From assembly GCA_017960475.1 (NCBI GenBank), contig JAGCZH010000016.1, forward strand, positions 62,001 to 126,000: a DNA stretch of 64,000 nucleotides, in the 5' to 3' direction. This DNA is from Bacteroidales bacterium (GTDB taxonomy: Bacteria; Bacteroidota; Bacteroidia; Bacteroidales; P3). A program made the position numbers and the translations under genes. Within the stretch, counting starts at the first letter, position 1, and each line of letters begins with the position of its first letter. Below, one piece after another: positions 1 to 8,355 of this stretch. The notes beneath the pieces were generated by a model. That model saw nothing but the letters and a program-made list of their open reading frames with translations, searched no databases and was not told the DNA's origin.

Positions 1-363
1 GTTGATATCCTGCGATGTCAAACCAAAATGCACCATCTCGCGAGGCAGCGTACAGTTCATGGCATCGAGGCGTTCCTTGATAAAATACTCCACAGCCTTT
101 ACATCATGGTTGGTGGTCTGCTCTATCTCTTTGACACGATGAGCCGATTCAAGACTCCAGTCCTGGTATATGGCGCGTAGAGAAGCCTCTTCGGGAAGAG
201 CTCCATTGTCACGACGCAATTCTTTGATGATTGCGATAAAATATTCTATCTCCACTCTGACACGGTAGCGAATCAATGCCGATTCCGAGAAATAGTCGGC
301 CAGTTTCTCGCATTTACCACGATAACGGCCATCTATAGGTGATATAGCTTCTAAAACGTTCAT
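1..363 (-). CDS. purB: Adenylosuccinate lyase, N-terminal part (cut by window edge)
   Basis: The 121 codons present begin MNVLEAISPIDGRY, the usual start of bacterial PurB, and end in HFGLTSQDIN, the conserved lyase segment TSxD. PurB performs two fumarate-releasing steps: SAICAR to AICAR, and adenylosuccinate to AMP in purine synthesis. The catalytic signature near the C terminus lies beyond the left edge. The ATG at 361-363 is the only plausible start. The gene lies 50 bp downstream of the PHP phosphatase gene on the same strand, so co-transcription is possible. Confidence 0.93.
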   Translation of the reverse strand, partial: MNVLEAISPIDGRYRGKCEKLADYFSESALIRYRVRVEIEYFIAIIKELRRDNGALPEEASLRAIYQDWSLESAHRVKEIEQTTNHDVKAVEYFIKERLDAMNCTLPREMVHFGLTSQDIN

Positions 364-413
364 TATATAAAGGTTTGATAGTTATTTAATTGGATTAAAA
401 GTCATGAGAAAAC

Positions 414-1199
414 TCAGTCTGTCACAGCCAAATTCTTATTTTCAAATTCGGTGGTTTCAAGAAGTTTTATGATTTTCTTGTTAGAGGATGCATGTCGCAA
501 AGCCAAGGAATACTCAACATTATGCATGTCGGAGCCCAGAAACTCCACCCAACCGTTCTCAATGAATTCGAAAGCCTTGCGCTGAGCTACCTCACCGTAA
601 AAACCATCAAGCGACAGCACATTGCACTGGAAAAAGACACCCTGCTCTTTAAGTTGCTCCAATTCTTTGCTGTGGCTGTCGTAGTAAGGATAGCGCTCGG
701 GGTGGGCAAGAATGACGTCATAACCTTCCATAAGGCGGTTAAAGATATGCTCATCGATACCCATACGTTTGTGATGAAGAGAGGTCTCGACAAGCAGAAG
801 TCCTTTTTCGGCTCCACGTTTGGGGTCTGCGAAATGATAGGTAAGTAAGTTGCCGTGATCAACATGGCCCTGGAAACCATCGTCAAGATTGTATTCCCCT
901 GTACATTCCATCATGCGAGGCAAATCCCTGTCGCCTTTATTGGCTTCCACCTCATCACGGAAGTGGGAGTAGCGCTCCAGTATCTCCTCCTCTACATTGG
1001 GGAAACGAGGGAAGCTGAAATGTGGTGTTATTTTTATCTGCTGGTATCCCACCGCCTTCATGGCCTCCATGACCTCAAGAGACTCTTCAAGCGATTTGCT
1101 TCCATCGTCGACCAAAGGGAGCAAATGACAATGCATATCAGTCACTAATGGAGCAAAAGTGGGAAGAGTTTTCTGTTTCCTTTTGAAAAAACCAAACAT
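414..1199 (-). CDS. PHP-family tyrosine phosphatase, CpsB/YwqE-like
   Basis: A 261-residue protein. After a short basic N terminus it carries DMHCHLLPLVDDGS, the first metal-binding motif of PHP hydrolases, and later LAHPERYPYY and LGSDMHN, which supply further His/Asp ligands. This matches the Mn-dependent phosphotyrosine phosphatases of the CpsB/CapC/YwqE group, which act on bacterial tyrosine kinases controlling polysaccharide export. No Wzz/Wzc-type kinase or capsule gene is nearby, so its partner is unknown. It is 36 bp downstream of murA. The family assignment is firm; the in vivo substrate is inferred. Confidence 0.85.
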   Translation of the reverse strand: MFGFFKRKQKTLPTFAPLVTDMHCHLLPLVDDGSKSLEESLEVMEAMKAVGYQQIKITPHFSFPRFPNVEEEILERYSHFRDEVEANKGDRDLPRMMECTGEYNLDDGFQGHVDHGNLLTYHFADPKRGAEKGLLLVETSLHHKRMGIDEHIFNRLMEGYDVILAHPERYPYYDSHSKELEQLKEQGVFFQCNVLSLDGFYGEVAQRKAFEFIENGWVEFLGSDMHNVEYSLALRHASSNKKIIKLLETTEFENKNLAVTD

Positions 1200-1235
1200 T
1201 TTGATTTTGTATTATTGTGAAAAATTCGTCTGAAT

Positions 1236-2594
1236 TTAATCTATTCTCTTTATTCTGGCGCCTAACGAATTGAGTCGTTCGTCGATATGTTCGTAACCTC
1301 TGTCAATCTGCTCAATATTGTCGATATGGCTCACCCCTTGCGCAGCCATAGCGGCAATGAGAAGGGCTACACCGGCGCGGATATCAGGTGAAGTCATGTG
1401 CATTCCTTTGAGAGGATGTTCGCGTGCCAACCCTATGACGGTGGCGCGGTGAGGGTCGCAGAGAATAATCTGGGCACCCATGTCTATCAGTTTGTCGACA
1501 AAGAAAAGACGGCTCTCGAACATCTTCTGGTGTATCAGGACACTTCCACGAGCCTGGATAGCTGTGACAAGGGCGATACTTATGAGGTCGGGAGTGAATC
1601 CTGGCCATGGAGCGTCGGAGATAGTAAGAATTGATCCATCCATGAAACGGTCAATCTCATATATTTCTTTGGCGGGAATGTAGAGGTCGTTGCCACGTTG
1701 CCAGATCTCGATGCCAAGGCGACGGAAAATCTGAGGTATGAGACCCAAATGCTCGAGTTCCACACCTCCTATGGTGATGTCGCTTTGAGTCATTGCCGCC
1801 ATACCGATGAAGCTGCCAACCTCAATCATGTCGGGGAGCAGACAATGGTGGGTGCCGCCAAGGCGGTCGACCCCTTCTATTGTCAACCGGTTGCTTCTGA
1901 CACCCGAAATATGGGCACCCATGCGGTTAAGCATTTCACAGAGCTGATATATGTATGGTTCGCAAGCGGCATTCATTATCGTAGTGGTACCCTTGGCCAT
2001 GACAGCGGCCATGATGATGTTGGCAGTACCTGTCACGCTGGCTTCGTCGAGAAGCATATAGGTTCCATTAAGGCCATTGGGAGAGGAGACACGATAGCCA
2101 CCATAGCTGGTTCCTCGAGAGCCATCGGAGGAAGAAATCCTAAGGAGGAAGTCGTCGACCGAGGCACCCAACATTTCCATACCGGTAAGATGTGTGTCTA
2201 TACGACGGCGCCCAATTTTGTCGCCGCCAGGCTGAGGAATCACTGCCATACCGAAACGGGCAAGGAGAGGACCGGCAATCATAATGCTGCCCCTCAACCG
2301 TGAGGCCAAAGAGCAATAATCCTCACTGCCTATGATATTGAGGTCGACATTGTCGGAACAGAAAGTGTAACTTTTACCCACTCCATTCCAAGGATTTTCC
2401 TTAACCTTTACACCTATAAGTTTGAGCAGAGCGATGAGATGGTTCACATCTCTAATGTCAGGGACATTATCGATAGTGACCTCCTCGTCTGTGAGGAGAA
2501 CCGCGCATATGACCTGAAGAGCCTCGTTTTTCGCTCCCTGGGGCTTGATAGTACCATTAAGATGGTATCCACCCTCAATCTCAAAAGTACTCAT
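1236..2594 (-). CDS. murA: UDP-N-acetylglucosamine 1-carboxyvinyltransferase
   Basis: A 452-residue EPSP-synthase-fold enzyme. It transfers enolpyruvate from PEP to UDP-GlcNAc, the first committed step of peptidoglycan synthesis in the cytoplasm. Visible hallmarks are KPQGAKNEAL near residue 17, the loop PGGDKIGRRRIDTH near residue 122, and IRAGVALLIAAMAA near the C terminus. The loop residue that is Cys in E. coli MurA (Cys115, fosfomycin target) is Asp125 here (codon at 2220-2222). The start ATG overlaps the stop of the upstream DUF4290 gene (ATGA at 2591-2594), implying translational coupling. Confidence 0.96.
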   Translation of the reverse strand: MSTFEIEGGYHLNGTIKPQGAKNEALQVICAVLLTDEEVTIDNVPDIRDVNHLIALLKLIGVKVKENPWNGVGKSYTFCSDNVDLNIIGSEDYCSLASRLRGSIMIAGPLLARFGMAVIPQPGGDKIGRRRIDTHLTGMEMLGASVDDFLLRISSSDGSRGTSYGGYRVSSPNGLNGTYMLLDEASVTGTANIIMAAVMAKGTTTIMNAACEPYIYQLCEMLNRMGAHISGVRSNRLTIEGVDRLGGTHHCLLPDMIEVGSFIGMAAMTQSDITIGGVELEHLGLIPQIFRRLGIEIWQRGNDLYIPAKEIYEIDRFMDGSILTISDAPWPGFTPDLISIALVTAIQARGSVLIHQKMFESRLFFVDKLIDMGAQIILCDPHRATVIGLAREHPLKGMHMTSPDIRAGVALLIAAMAAQGVSHIDNIEQIDRGYEHIDERLNSLGARIKRID

Positions 2595-3208
2595 TTCTTT
2601 TTCTTTTTTGGTTGCATTACGTCGACCGGCAAGGTGTTGTTCGGTACAACGATTTTCTTGTTCCTCAGTTTTTCCGCCACACGTTCATCTCCGGATATAC
2701 GTGCTATGTGGTCAACAATAATATTGTCGTCGGCCAATTCACCGTTCCAAGCGAGATAAGAGCGTTTCGTTTGCTGTGCGATAAGCATAGCCAAAGCATC
2801 GTACTCCTCTCCATAAGGGGTGGAGGCCAACTTTTTCATCATAGATTCGAGGTATGCGCCATATTGGCGGATACTTATTTTATCATCCTTGTAAGGGAGC
2901 CTTTTCTCGGGTCTCTCGTTTTTCTTAGCATTCTTTTGTTTGAGCAGTTCCAGCTCTTCTGGTGAGAAGGGCCATGACTTTTCGAGACGAAAATCGGAGA
3001 GCACCATTAAATGGTCCCATAGTTTATGGTATGACACATCGTCCTTGATTGACACACCTGCCACTTGGCTCATGGCATAAACAATAGCGCGAGTTGCCTC
3101 GTCTTTTGAGGCTCCGTCGGGGGCGGCACATACATCCTCGATAATTTTTGTAATGGTACGGCCATACTCGCGATAAAGCATGTCACCTCTATTTGTGTTA
3201 TAATCCAT
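2591..3208 (-). CDS. DUF4290 family protein
   Basis: I take the start at MDYNTNRGDMLYREYG (ATG at 3206-3208). An upstream in-frame ATG at 3241 would add 11 residues that do not resemble the family. The resulting 205-residue protein is mostly helical with charged segments and a Lys-rich C terminus (KKKKK). It resembles DUF4290, a Bacteroidota family of unknown function. It overlaps murA by four bases, so a link to cell-wall synthesis or growth is plausible but unproven. Confidence 0.8.
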   Translation of the reverse strand: MDYNTNRGDMLYREYGRTITKIIEDVCAAPDGASKDEATRAIVYAMSQVAGVSIKDDVSYHKLWDHLMVLSDFRLEKSWPFSPEELELLKQKNAKKNERPEKRLPYKDDKISIRQYGAYLESMMKKLASTPYGEEYDALAMLIAQQTKRSYLAWNGELADDNIIVDHIARISGDERVAEKLRNKKIVVPNNTLPVDVMQPKKKKK

Positions 3209-3309
3209 CTGTTTTTTCTGTGTTGTTCGATAAATATGCAAAAAATTATCGGCTATTTTCGCTTAATATATTTGAACGTGAAATTATAAAAATTATTGTT
3301 ATTACGGGG

Positions 3310-4179
3310 TTATTTATCGAAAAGGGTTGTAAATTCAGGCGGGAATGGGGTTTCGAGCTTTATTTCCTTGCCTGTGACAGGGTGTGTGAAAAAGAGACGG
3401 TAAGCATGCAAAGCCAATCTTTTCAGAGGGGACTTGTCGTCACGATAACCATATATAGGGTCTTTGAGGAGAGGGTGGCCCAGTTCACGCATGTGAACAC
3501 GAATTTGATTGCGACGTCCAGTCTCAAGGTTCATTTTTACCAGAGCGTACGGTCCTTTTTTGTTCAAAGTTTTATAATGTGTTATTGCTAATTTGCCCCC
3601 ATTGTCGGTTGGTGACGAGACAACACCATATTCATTGTCGGTCAGCCACGAACGAACAGTGCCAGAAGCAGGGACTGGAGCTCCCCATGTGACAGCGATA
3701 TAAGAGCGGTCGAAAACGCGCTCTTTCCAGTCTTTTTCGAACTGACGAGCCACGTCTTTTGTTTTTGCCACCAAAAGCAGACCCGATGTGTCGCGATCAA
3801 GACGATGGACGATATGAGCCCTTTGTCGAGAACGGCGTTTAATCAGATATTCATTTATTTCAGTGATGACAGTTATATCATTAGGGAATTTACTATTACT
3901 CAACAACCCCACAGGCTTATCAACAACCATAAGATAACGATCTTCGAAAACAACGGACATTCTTCCATGCATCATCTTATTACGGTCCTCGTCACCCTCT
4001 ATTATTACCTTCATTCCTTCATGCAAAGGAAAGTCAAACTGAGTGATTCGTCTTGATGCAATAATAACACGATGCGCAAGTATTTCCTTTTTCTTAGTGC
4101 GACTAAAATCCGGAAATGTTTTATCTATTAATTCCAGTAATTTTATTGGCTCTTTTACCTCTATTTCTATAGTTTTCAT
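3310..4179 (-). CDS. RluA-family 23S rRNA/tRNA pseudouridine synthase
   Basis: A 289-residue protein with an N-terminal S4-like RNA-binding segment (about residues 10-60) and the RluA/RluC/RluD catalytic motif HRLDRDTSGLLLVAKT, containing the catalytic Asp. RRNQIRVHM and HPLLKDPIYG are the usual C-terminal motifs. It isomerises uridine to pseudouridine in structured RNA. The exact target (RluC-, RluD- or TruC-like) cannot be decided here. It lies 101 bp upstream of the DUF4290 gene, with a parS-like site just upstream of its start. Confidence 0.9.
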   Translation of the reverse strand: MKTIEIEVKEPIKLLELIDKTFPDFSRTKKKEILAHRVIIASRRITQFDFPLHEGMKVIIEGDEDRNKMMHGRMSVVFEDRYLMVVDKPVGLLSNSKFPNDITVITEINEYLIKRRSRQRAHIVHRLDRDTSGLLLVAKTKDVARQFEKDWKERVFDRSYIAVTWGAPVPASGTVRSWLTDNEYGVVSSPTDNGGKLAITHYKTLNKKGPYALVKMNLETGRRNQIRVHMRELGHPLLKDPIYGYRDDKSPLKRLALHAYRLFFTHPVTGKEIKLETPFPPEFTTLFDK

Positions 4180-4201
4180 AATATCATTACCCCACCATCA
4201 T

Positions 4202-4217
4202 TGTTACACGTGAAACA
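4202..4217. other. parS-like ParB binding site
   Basis: A 16-bp element, TGTTACACGTGAAACA, matching the bacterial parS consensus TGTTNCACGTGAAACA at every defined position. It is intergenic, 23 bp before the pseudouridine synthase start. A second, perfectly palindromic copy sits at 17552. Such sites load ParB/Spo0J for origin segregation and cluster near oriC in most bacteria. No parA or parB is present in this window. Confidence 0.82.
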
Positions 4218-4307
4218 TATTCACAACTACTTATTTTACAATATATTATATTATTATTATTTAGAATTTTGATAATATTTGTGATATCAACAATTTTTTT
4301 GTGGTTT

Positions 4308-4817
4308 TCAACAGTTATCACTATCGTATAAATCAAGGATTTTATACTCATTCCCTATTGTTGAGACAAACTTCATCATATCATCGCGGCTGATAACCAA
4401 AGAAGCGCGGTTGTCGTTGGGATGGAAACTGACCTTCTCAACCTTGAGAAGAAATGAGTCGATAAAGAGAATCACTTCATGGTTTGTATCGTTCACTAAA
4501 TTGAAGAGACTGACACTGCCAGGGCGAACACCCAGATATTTCATCATTCTTTCAGGAGAAGCAAACGACAACTTGCCTTGATGGAGCATTTTCTCTATGC
4601 TGTGGATATCCATGTCGCGCTTTGAATCCATAATGACTAAATAATGCTTGTTGCCCTTATGGTTTCTGAAAAAAAGATTCTTACACAATGTTGTTCCCTC
4701 TCCTCTATAAAAATGAGAGGCTATCTCTATAGTAGGAGCTTCAGGATGCTCATAGTAATCAAAACTTATATGAATACTATCCAAGTACTCATAAACCTGC
4801 CTTTGTCCTATCATCAA
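4308..4817 (-). CDS. YbaK/ProX-type aminoacyl-tRNA deacylase-like protein
   Basis: A 169-residue single-domain protein resembling the YbaK/PrdX group of trans-editing factors, which hydrolyse mischarged tRNA such as Ala-tRNA(Pro). Visible features are EHPEAPTIEIA near residue 23, CKNLFFRNHKGNKHYLVIMD with the conserved Lys near residue 46, and FHPNDNRASLVIS near the C terminus, typical of the PrdX branch. No prolyl-tRNA synthetase gene is adjacent. Tandem Met codons at 4812-4817 leave a one-codon start ambiguity. Confidence 0.85.
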   Translation of the reverse strand: MMIGQRQVYEYLDSIHISFDYYEHPEAPTIEIASHFYRGEGTTLCKNLFFRNHKGNKHYLVIMDSKRDMDIHSIEKMLHQGKLSFASPERMMKYLGVRPGSVSLFNLVNDTNHEVILFIDSFLLKVEKVSFHPNDNRASLVISRDDMMKFVSTIGNEYKILDLYDSDNC

Positions 4818-4906
4818 AAGTGTTTATAATTATGATATTATTTTTTTTGATAAGCTCAGAAAAGAGTATTTGATGACCGATTGTTTAATTATCTTTATCA
4901 CCCAAT

Positions 4907-5854
4907 TCATTTTATAATTCCCAACTCACGCGACATATCCAACATGCGGACAATTGGCTTGGCGGCTTTTTCAATTGTTTCAGAATCCATTATTATTTCT
5001 GGAGTTTCACTGAACAAACAATTGTACAATTTTTCCAATGTATTTAGTTTCATGTAAGAACATTCATTACAAGAGCATCCCTCAATATTGAAAACATTTA
5101 AAAAATTTTTTTCTGGATTGTTTTTCTTCATTTCATAAAGAATGCCGGGCTCTGTGGCTACAATAAATTTTCTGCTTTGAGATTTGCTAATATAAGTAAG
5201 CATAGCTTTAGTGGAACCAATAAAGTCAGAGACAGCTAGAACAGCGGCGTTGCATTCAGGATGAGCTACGACAGGAGCATCGGGATGCTCAGCCTTCATC
5301 TTTAAAATATTCTCTGATGTCAAAGAATCATGAACAGTACAAACACCATTCCACAAAAGCATGTTTCTTCCTGTTTGACTATTTATATAACCACCTAGGT
5401 TTTTGTCAGGGGCGAAAATTATTTTTTGATCTTTTGGCAGAGAATTAATCAATTTTTCAGCATTACCTGAAGTACATATAAGGTCAGATTCCGCTTTTAC
5501 AGCAGCGGAACAATTAACATAAGAAACCACGAAATGTCCTGGATGTTTTGCTTTGAATTGACGAAGATCATCACCGGAACAAGATTCTGCCAATGAGCAG
5601 CTAGCAGTTATGTCGGGCAATAGAACTTTTCGTGTAGGATTGAGAATTTTAGCTGTTTCCGCCATAAAATGAACGCCACAGAAAACTATAATTTGAGCCT
5701 GAGTGCGCTGAGCCTCCTGTGCCAAAGCAAGACTATCACCTACATAATCGGATACTTCCTGAATATCGTCGATCTGGTAATAATGCCCCAATATGACAGC
5801 GTTTTTCTCTTTTTTAAGTTTCAGAATTTCTTTTTTTAGATCTTCGTTTCTCAT
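4907..5854 (-). CDS. nadA: Quinolinate synthase A
   Basis: A 315-residue enzyme that condenses iminoaspartate with dihydroxyacetone phosphate to quinolinate in de novo NAD synthesis. It contains VILGHYYQIDDIQEVSDYVGDSL near the N terminus. The three cysteines expected to hold the 4Fe-4S cluster are in SYVNCSAAVKAESD, AHPECNAAVLAVSD and the C-terminal CSCNECSYMKLNTLE. No nadB or nadC is next to it. A TAAATTTG box on the same strand at 6000-6007 may be its promoter, giving a leader of roughly 140 bases. Confidence 0.96.
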   Translation of the reverse strand: MRNEDLKKEILKLKKEKNAVILGHYYQIDDIQEVSDYVGDSLALAQEAQRTQAQIIVFCGVHFMAETAKILNPTRKVLLPDITASCSLAESCSGDDLRQFKAKHPGHFVVSYVNCSAAVKAESDLICTSGNAEKLINSLPKDQKIIFAPDKNLGGYINSQTGRNMLLWNGVCTVHDSLTSENILKMKAEHPDAPVVAHPECNAAVLAVSDFIGSTKAMLTYISKSQSRKFIVATEPGILYEMKKNNPEKNFLNVFNIEGCSCNECSYMKLNTLEKLYNCLFSETPEIIMDSETIEKAAKPIVRMLDMSRELGIIK

Positions 5855-6666
5855 ATTTTTAGTAATTTTATATGATTATAAAATTATATAATAAAAGCTT
5901 AATTTGCATGAGTATATTTGCGGATAGAAAGAGACGGTATTTTCTCTTAATTCTCATTATTAATGATATATATCGTTTCTTATTGTATCCTTAAGATTGC
6001 AAATTTACGAAAAAATAATTGCATTCGATTTTAATTATGATTCAACCGAATTGAAATAAAAATAATAATTCTTTAAAATTTATTTTTTATGTTTTTATTT
6101 TGTGATGTTGATATGTTAATTACAGCCTTTACACTCATTTTTATATAAATTTATAAATTATTTTTCGCATTATTATAAACACCTTTATTAATTTAAATTC
6201 AATAATTTTTGTGTTTATAAACTATATGTTCAATTCGTTTTTCACATAGAAATGTTGATTTGTAATATGTGTTGATTTTTACTCTTATTTGTTTTAATAA
6301 ATCGTGGATTTTTTCACATTAATGAACACATGTTATATGATTAACAGAGTAGTGAATTTTATAAACTTTTATTCAGTTATAAATTAACAGAGCTGTGTTT
6401 ATAATCATTTATAGATTTAAAAATCATTAAGAAGAGTTAATATATAATTATTATTTTACAATTGTAAAACAGCAAAATAAAATATTCACTTATATTATCA
6501 AAGTTTAGAGTAGCTCTTATTTTTACATTATTATATATTCCACATTTTTTTGTATATTTGCATTCTCAATGAAAATATATTTCATGTTATGAATACTATA
6601 ATTCATTGTTTATCATAAATCATTTATTATTTTCAATAAAAATATTTTTTGCTAATTACTATTAAA
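5855..6666. other. AT-rich intergenic region between divergent gene blocks (candidate origin or regulatory region)
   Basis: About 0.8 kb with no credible reading frame. Genes to the left run leftward and genes to the right run rightward. It holds repeated short words: GTGTTTATAA at 6211-6220 and 6395-6404 and inverted at 6173-6182; TTTTTCACA, fitting the relaxed DnaA-box form TTWTNCACA, at 6238-6246 and 6310-6318; and ATTAACAGAG at 6340-6349 and 6383-6392. Promoter-like boxes for nadA and rpiB lie at its ends. That it is non-coding is secure; that it is oriC is only a hypothesis. Confidence 0.4.
6553..6560 (+). promoter_or_regulatory. Candidate -7 box (TATATTTG) for rpiB
   Basis: TATATTTG followed by C fits the Bacteroidota TAnnTTTG -7 element, about 105 bases before the rpiB start. 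No clear TTTG -33 element is at the usual distance, so confidence is limited. Confidence 0.45.
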
Positions 6667-7110
6667 ATGAGAGAAACAATACCTATTGCATCCGATCATG
6701 CCGGATATGAGCTTAAAAAAATAGTTATAGATTATCTTAAATCAAAAAACTATGATGTTGAGGATATGGGAACATATTCATCCGATAGTGTTGATTATCC
6801 TGATTTTGCTCACAAAGTAGGTTCTGTTATAAATAATGGAACCTATAAACGTGGAATAGTAATATGTGGTTCTGGCAATGGAGTTCAGATGACAGTAAAC
6901 AAGTATCCGAATGTAAGATGTGCTCTCTGCTGGAATGAAGAAATAGCAAAGCTTGGCCGTCAACATAACGACGCTAACATAATCTCTATGCCTGCCCGTT
7001 TTGTTTCAACTGAATTGGCTCTAAGTATGGTTGACATTTTCTTGAATACTGAATTTGAGGGAGGTCGTCACTTGCGTCGTGTAGAGAAAATCAATAAAGT
7101 CAATCTGTAG
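6667..7110 (+). CDS. rpiB: Ribose-5-phosphate isomerase B
   Basis: I start at ATG 6667 (MRETIPIASDHAGYELK), which places the RpiB/LacAB N-terminal motif SDHAGYELK correctly; an in-frame TTG at 6649 is unlikely. The 147-residue product contains CGSGNGVQMTVNKY with the active-site Cys and loop, and HNDANIISMPAR. It interconverts ribose 5-phosphate and ribulose 5-phosphate in the pentose phosphate pathway. With deoC further downstream it fits pentose and deoxynucleoside metabolism. Confidence 0.94.
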   Translation: MRETIPIASDHAGYELKKIVIDYLKSKNYDVEDMGTYSSDSVDYPDFAHKVGSVINNGTYKRGIVICGSGNGVQMTVNKYPNVRCALCWNEEIAKLGRQHNDANIISMPARFVSTELALSMVDIFLNTEFEGGRHLRRVEKINKVNL

Positions 7111-7177
7111 TGAGGAACAATGATGATATAATTCAATATTTTACAATTGTATAATTTTTTTTGTCAATTTTTTTTCG

Positions 7178-8329
7178 ATGTCAACAGATTTTCATCAGGA
7201 ATTTAATGTTTTATCAGAAAAGGTTATTGGTGCTGGTAAAATGCCAGAGGGTTTTTCGCTAAAAGAAAATATCCAAAATCCTTTTCTGAATCCTTCTTTT
7301 ATTGCATCAAGGTTAGAATATTCTATGATGAAAAGTATTGAAAATCTTGATGAAGAATATCAAAAATTCGAAAAGAAATTTGTCAATTCCCATAATGCCG
7401 TTTTCTGGGCTTCAGATTATAACGATGTTTTCTCTAATCTTAAATATTTGTTTAAAGCTCAGAAGGCAAAGTCAGTGAGACTTCCTAATGTAAACGCATC
7501 GACAATATTCAGAGAATTGGGAATAAAGTATTTCCTTCATGAAGAGAAGATAAACCTCAGTGAAGAAGGTGCAATACAGTTCTTCCCAGTTGACATGCTT
7601 TTTTCAGATAACGGAAGTATTCTACTTTTAAACCAGTCCGTTAACAGTTATCAGTTTTTGTCCAATTCTAAAACAAATGTTTTTTTTGCAACAATAAACC
7701 AGATTATATGCAATAGTGACTGGGCAGAAATAATACAGCAGATAGTATCGTACCGTAACAATGCTGGGCGTCAGGACATGATTCTGTTCAACGGATCGTC
7801 TAATTGTAATAATTATCTATTTATCATCGACAACCAACGTACTAGTATATTGCAGCATAAAGAGTTGCGACCCGCACTAACATGTCTTAGTTGTGGACGT
7901 TGCAACGATGTTTGTCCTGTATATCAAACGATTGGTGACGAACCTTATAACAATGTTTTCACGGGACCTATAGCACATATATCTCTTCCGTATCTGGAAA
8001 CGGTGGAGACATACAAACATCTCACATATGCTTGTACATTATGTGGACGATGTGAAGAGGTTTGTCCTATTTCATTGCCCATCAGGGATATGATTATTTG
8101 GTCACGACAGAAGTTTGTCAACGATGGATCTATTGACAAAAATCAACGTCGTATGATTTCCGTTTTGAAGAAAAACCTTTTGAACAGAGGGAAGCTTAAC
8201 AGGTCGAAATTCTTGCGTCGACATTTGTTTTACAAATATATGTCGTCAGAAATAAGCAGGTCTCGTCGTATGCCTGTTCTTGCAAATGATACTTTTAACA
8301 AGGACTACAAGATAAAAACAGAATCATAG
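7178..8329 (+). CDS. LutB-like iron-sulfur protein (LUD plus two 4Fe-4S motifs)
   Basis: A 383-residue protein. The first 220 residues resemble a diverged LUD domain. Two ferredoxin motifs follow: CLSCGRCNDVCP (Cys 236, 239, 242, 246) and CTLCGRCEEVCP (Cys 286, 289, 292, 296). This is the arrangement in LutB, the Fe-S subunit of the LutABC L-lactate oxidation system. It is shorter than the roughly 470 residues typical of LutB, and neither lutA nor lutC is adjacent. The gene precedes deoC by 26 bp, so they are probably co-transcribed. An electron-transfer role is likely; the lactate link is inference. Confidence 0.72.
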   Translation: MSTDFHQEFNVLSEKVIGAGKMPEGFSLKENIQNPFLNPSFIASRLEYSMMKSIENLDEEYQKFEKKFVNSHNAVFWASDYNDVFSNLKYLFKAQKAKSVRLPNVNASTIFRELGIKYFLHEEKINLSEEGAIQFFPVDMLFSDNGSILLLNQSVNSYQFLSNSKTNVFFATINQIICNSDWAEIIQQIVSYRNNAGRQDMILFNGSSNCNNYLFIIDNQRTSILQHKELRPALTCLSCGRCNDVCPVYQTIGDEPYNNVFTGPIAHISLPYLETVETYKHLTYACTLCGRCEEVCPISLPIRDMIIWSRQKFVNDGSIDKNQRRMISVLKKNLLNRGKLNRSKFLRRHLFYKYMSSEISRSRRMPVLANDTFNKDYKIKTES

Positions 8330-8355
8330 GTTTTGACCAACATTTTTTCATTTCA

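Noticed and set aside
1698-2303. 201-residue rightward frame inside murA
   Set aside because: It lies wholly antisense to a complete, well-conserved murA and has no recognisable motif.
5913-5920. Rightward TATATTTG box after nadA
   Set aside because: No gene begins for over 700 bp and no -33 element is present; likely chance in AT-rich DNA.
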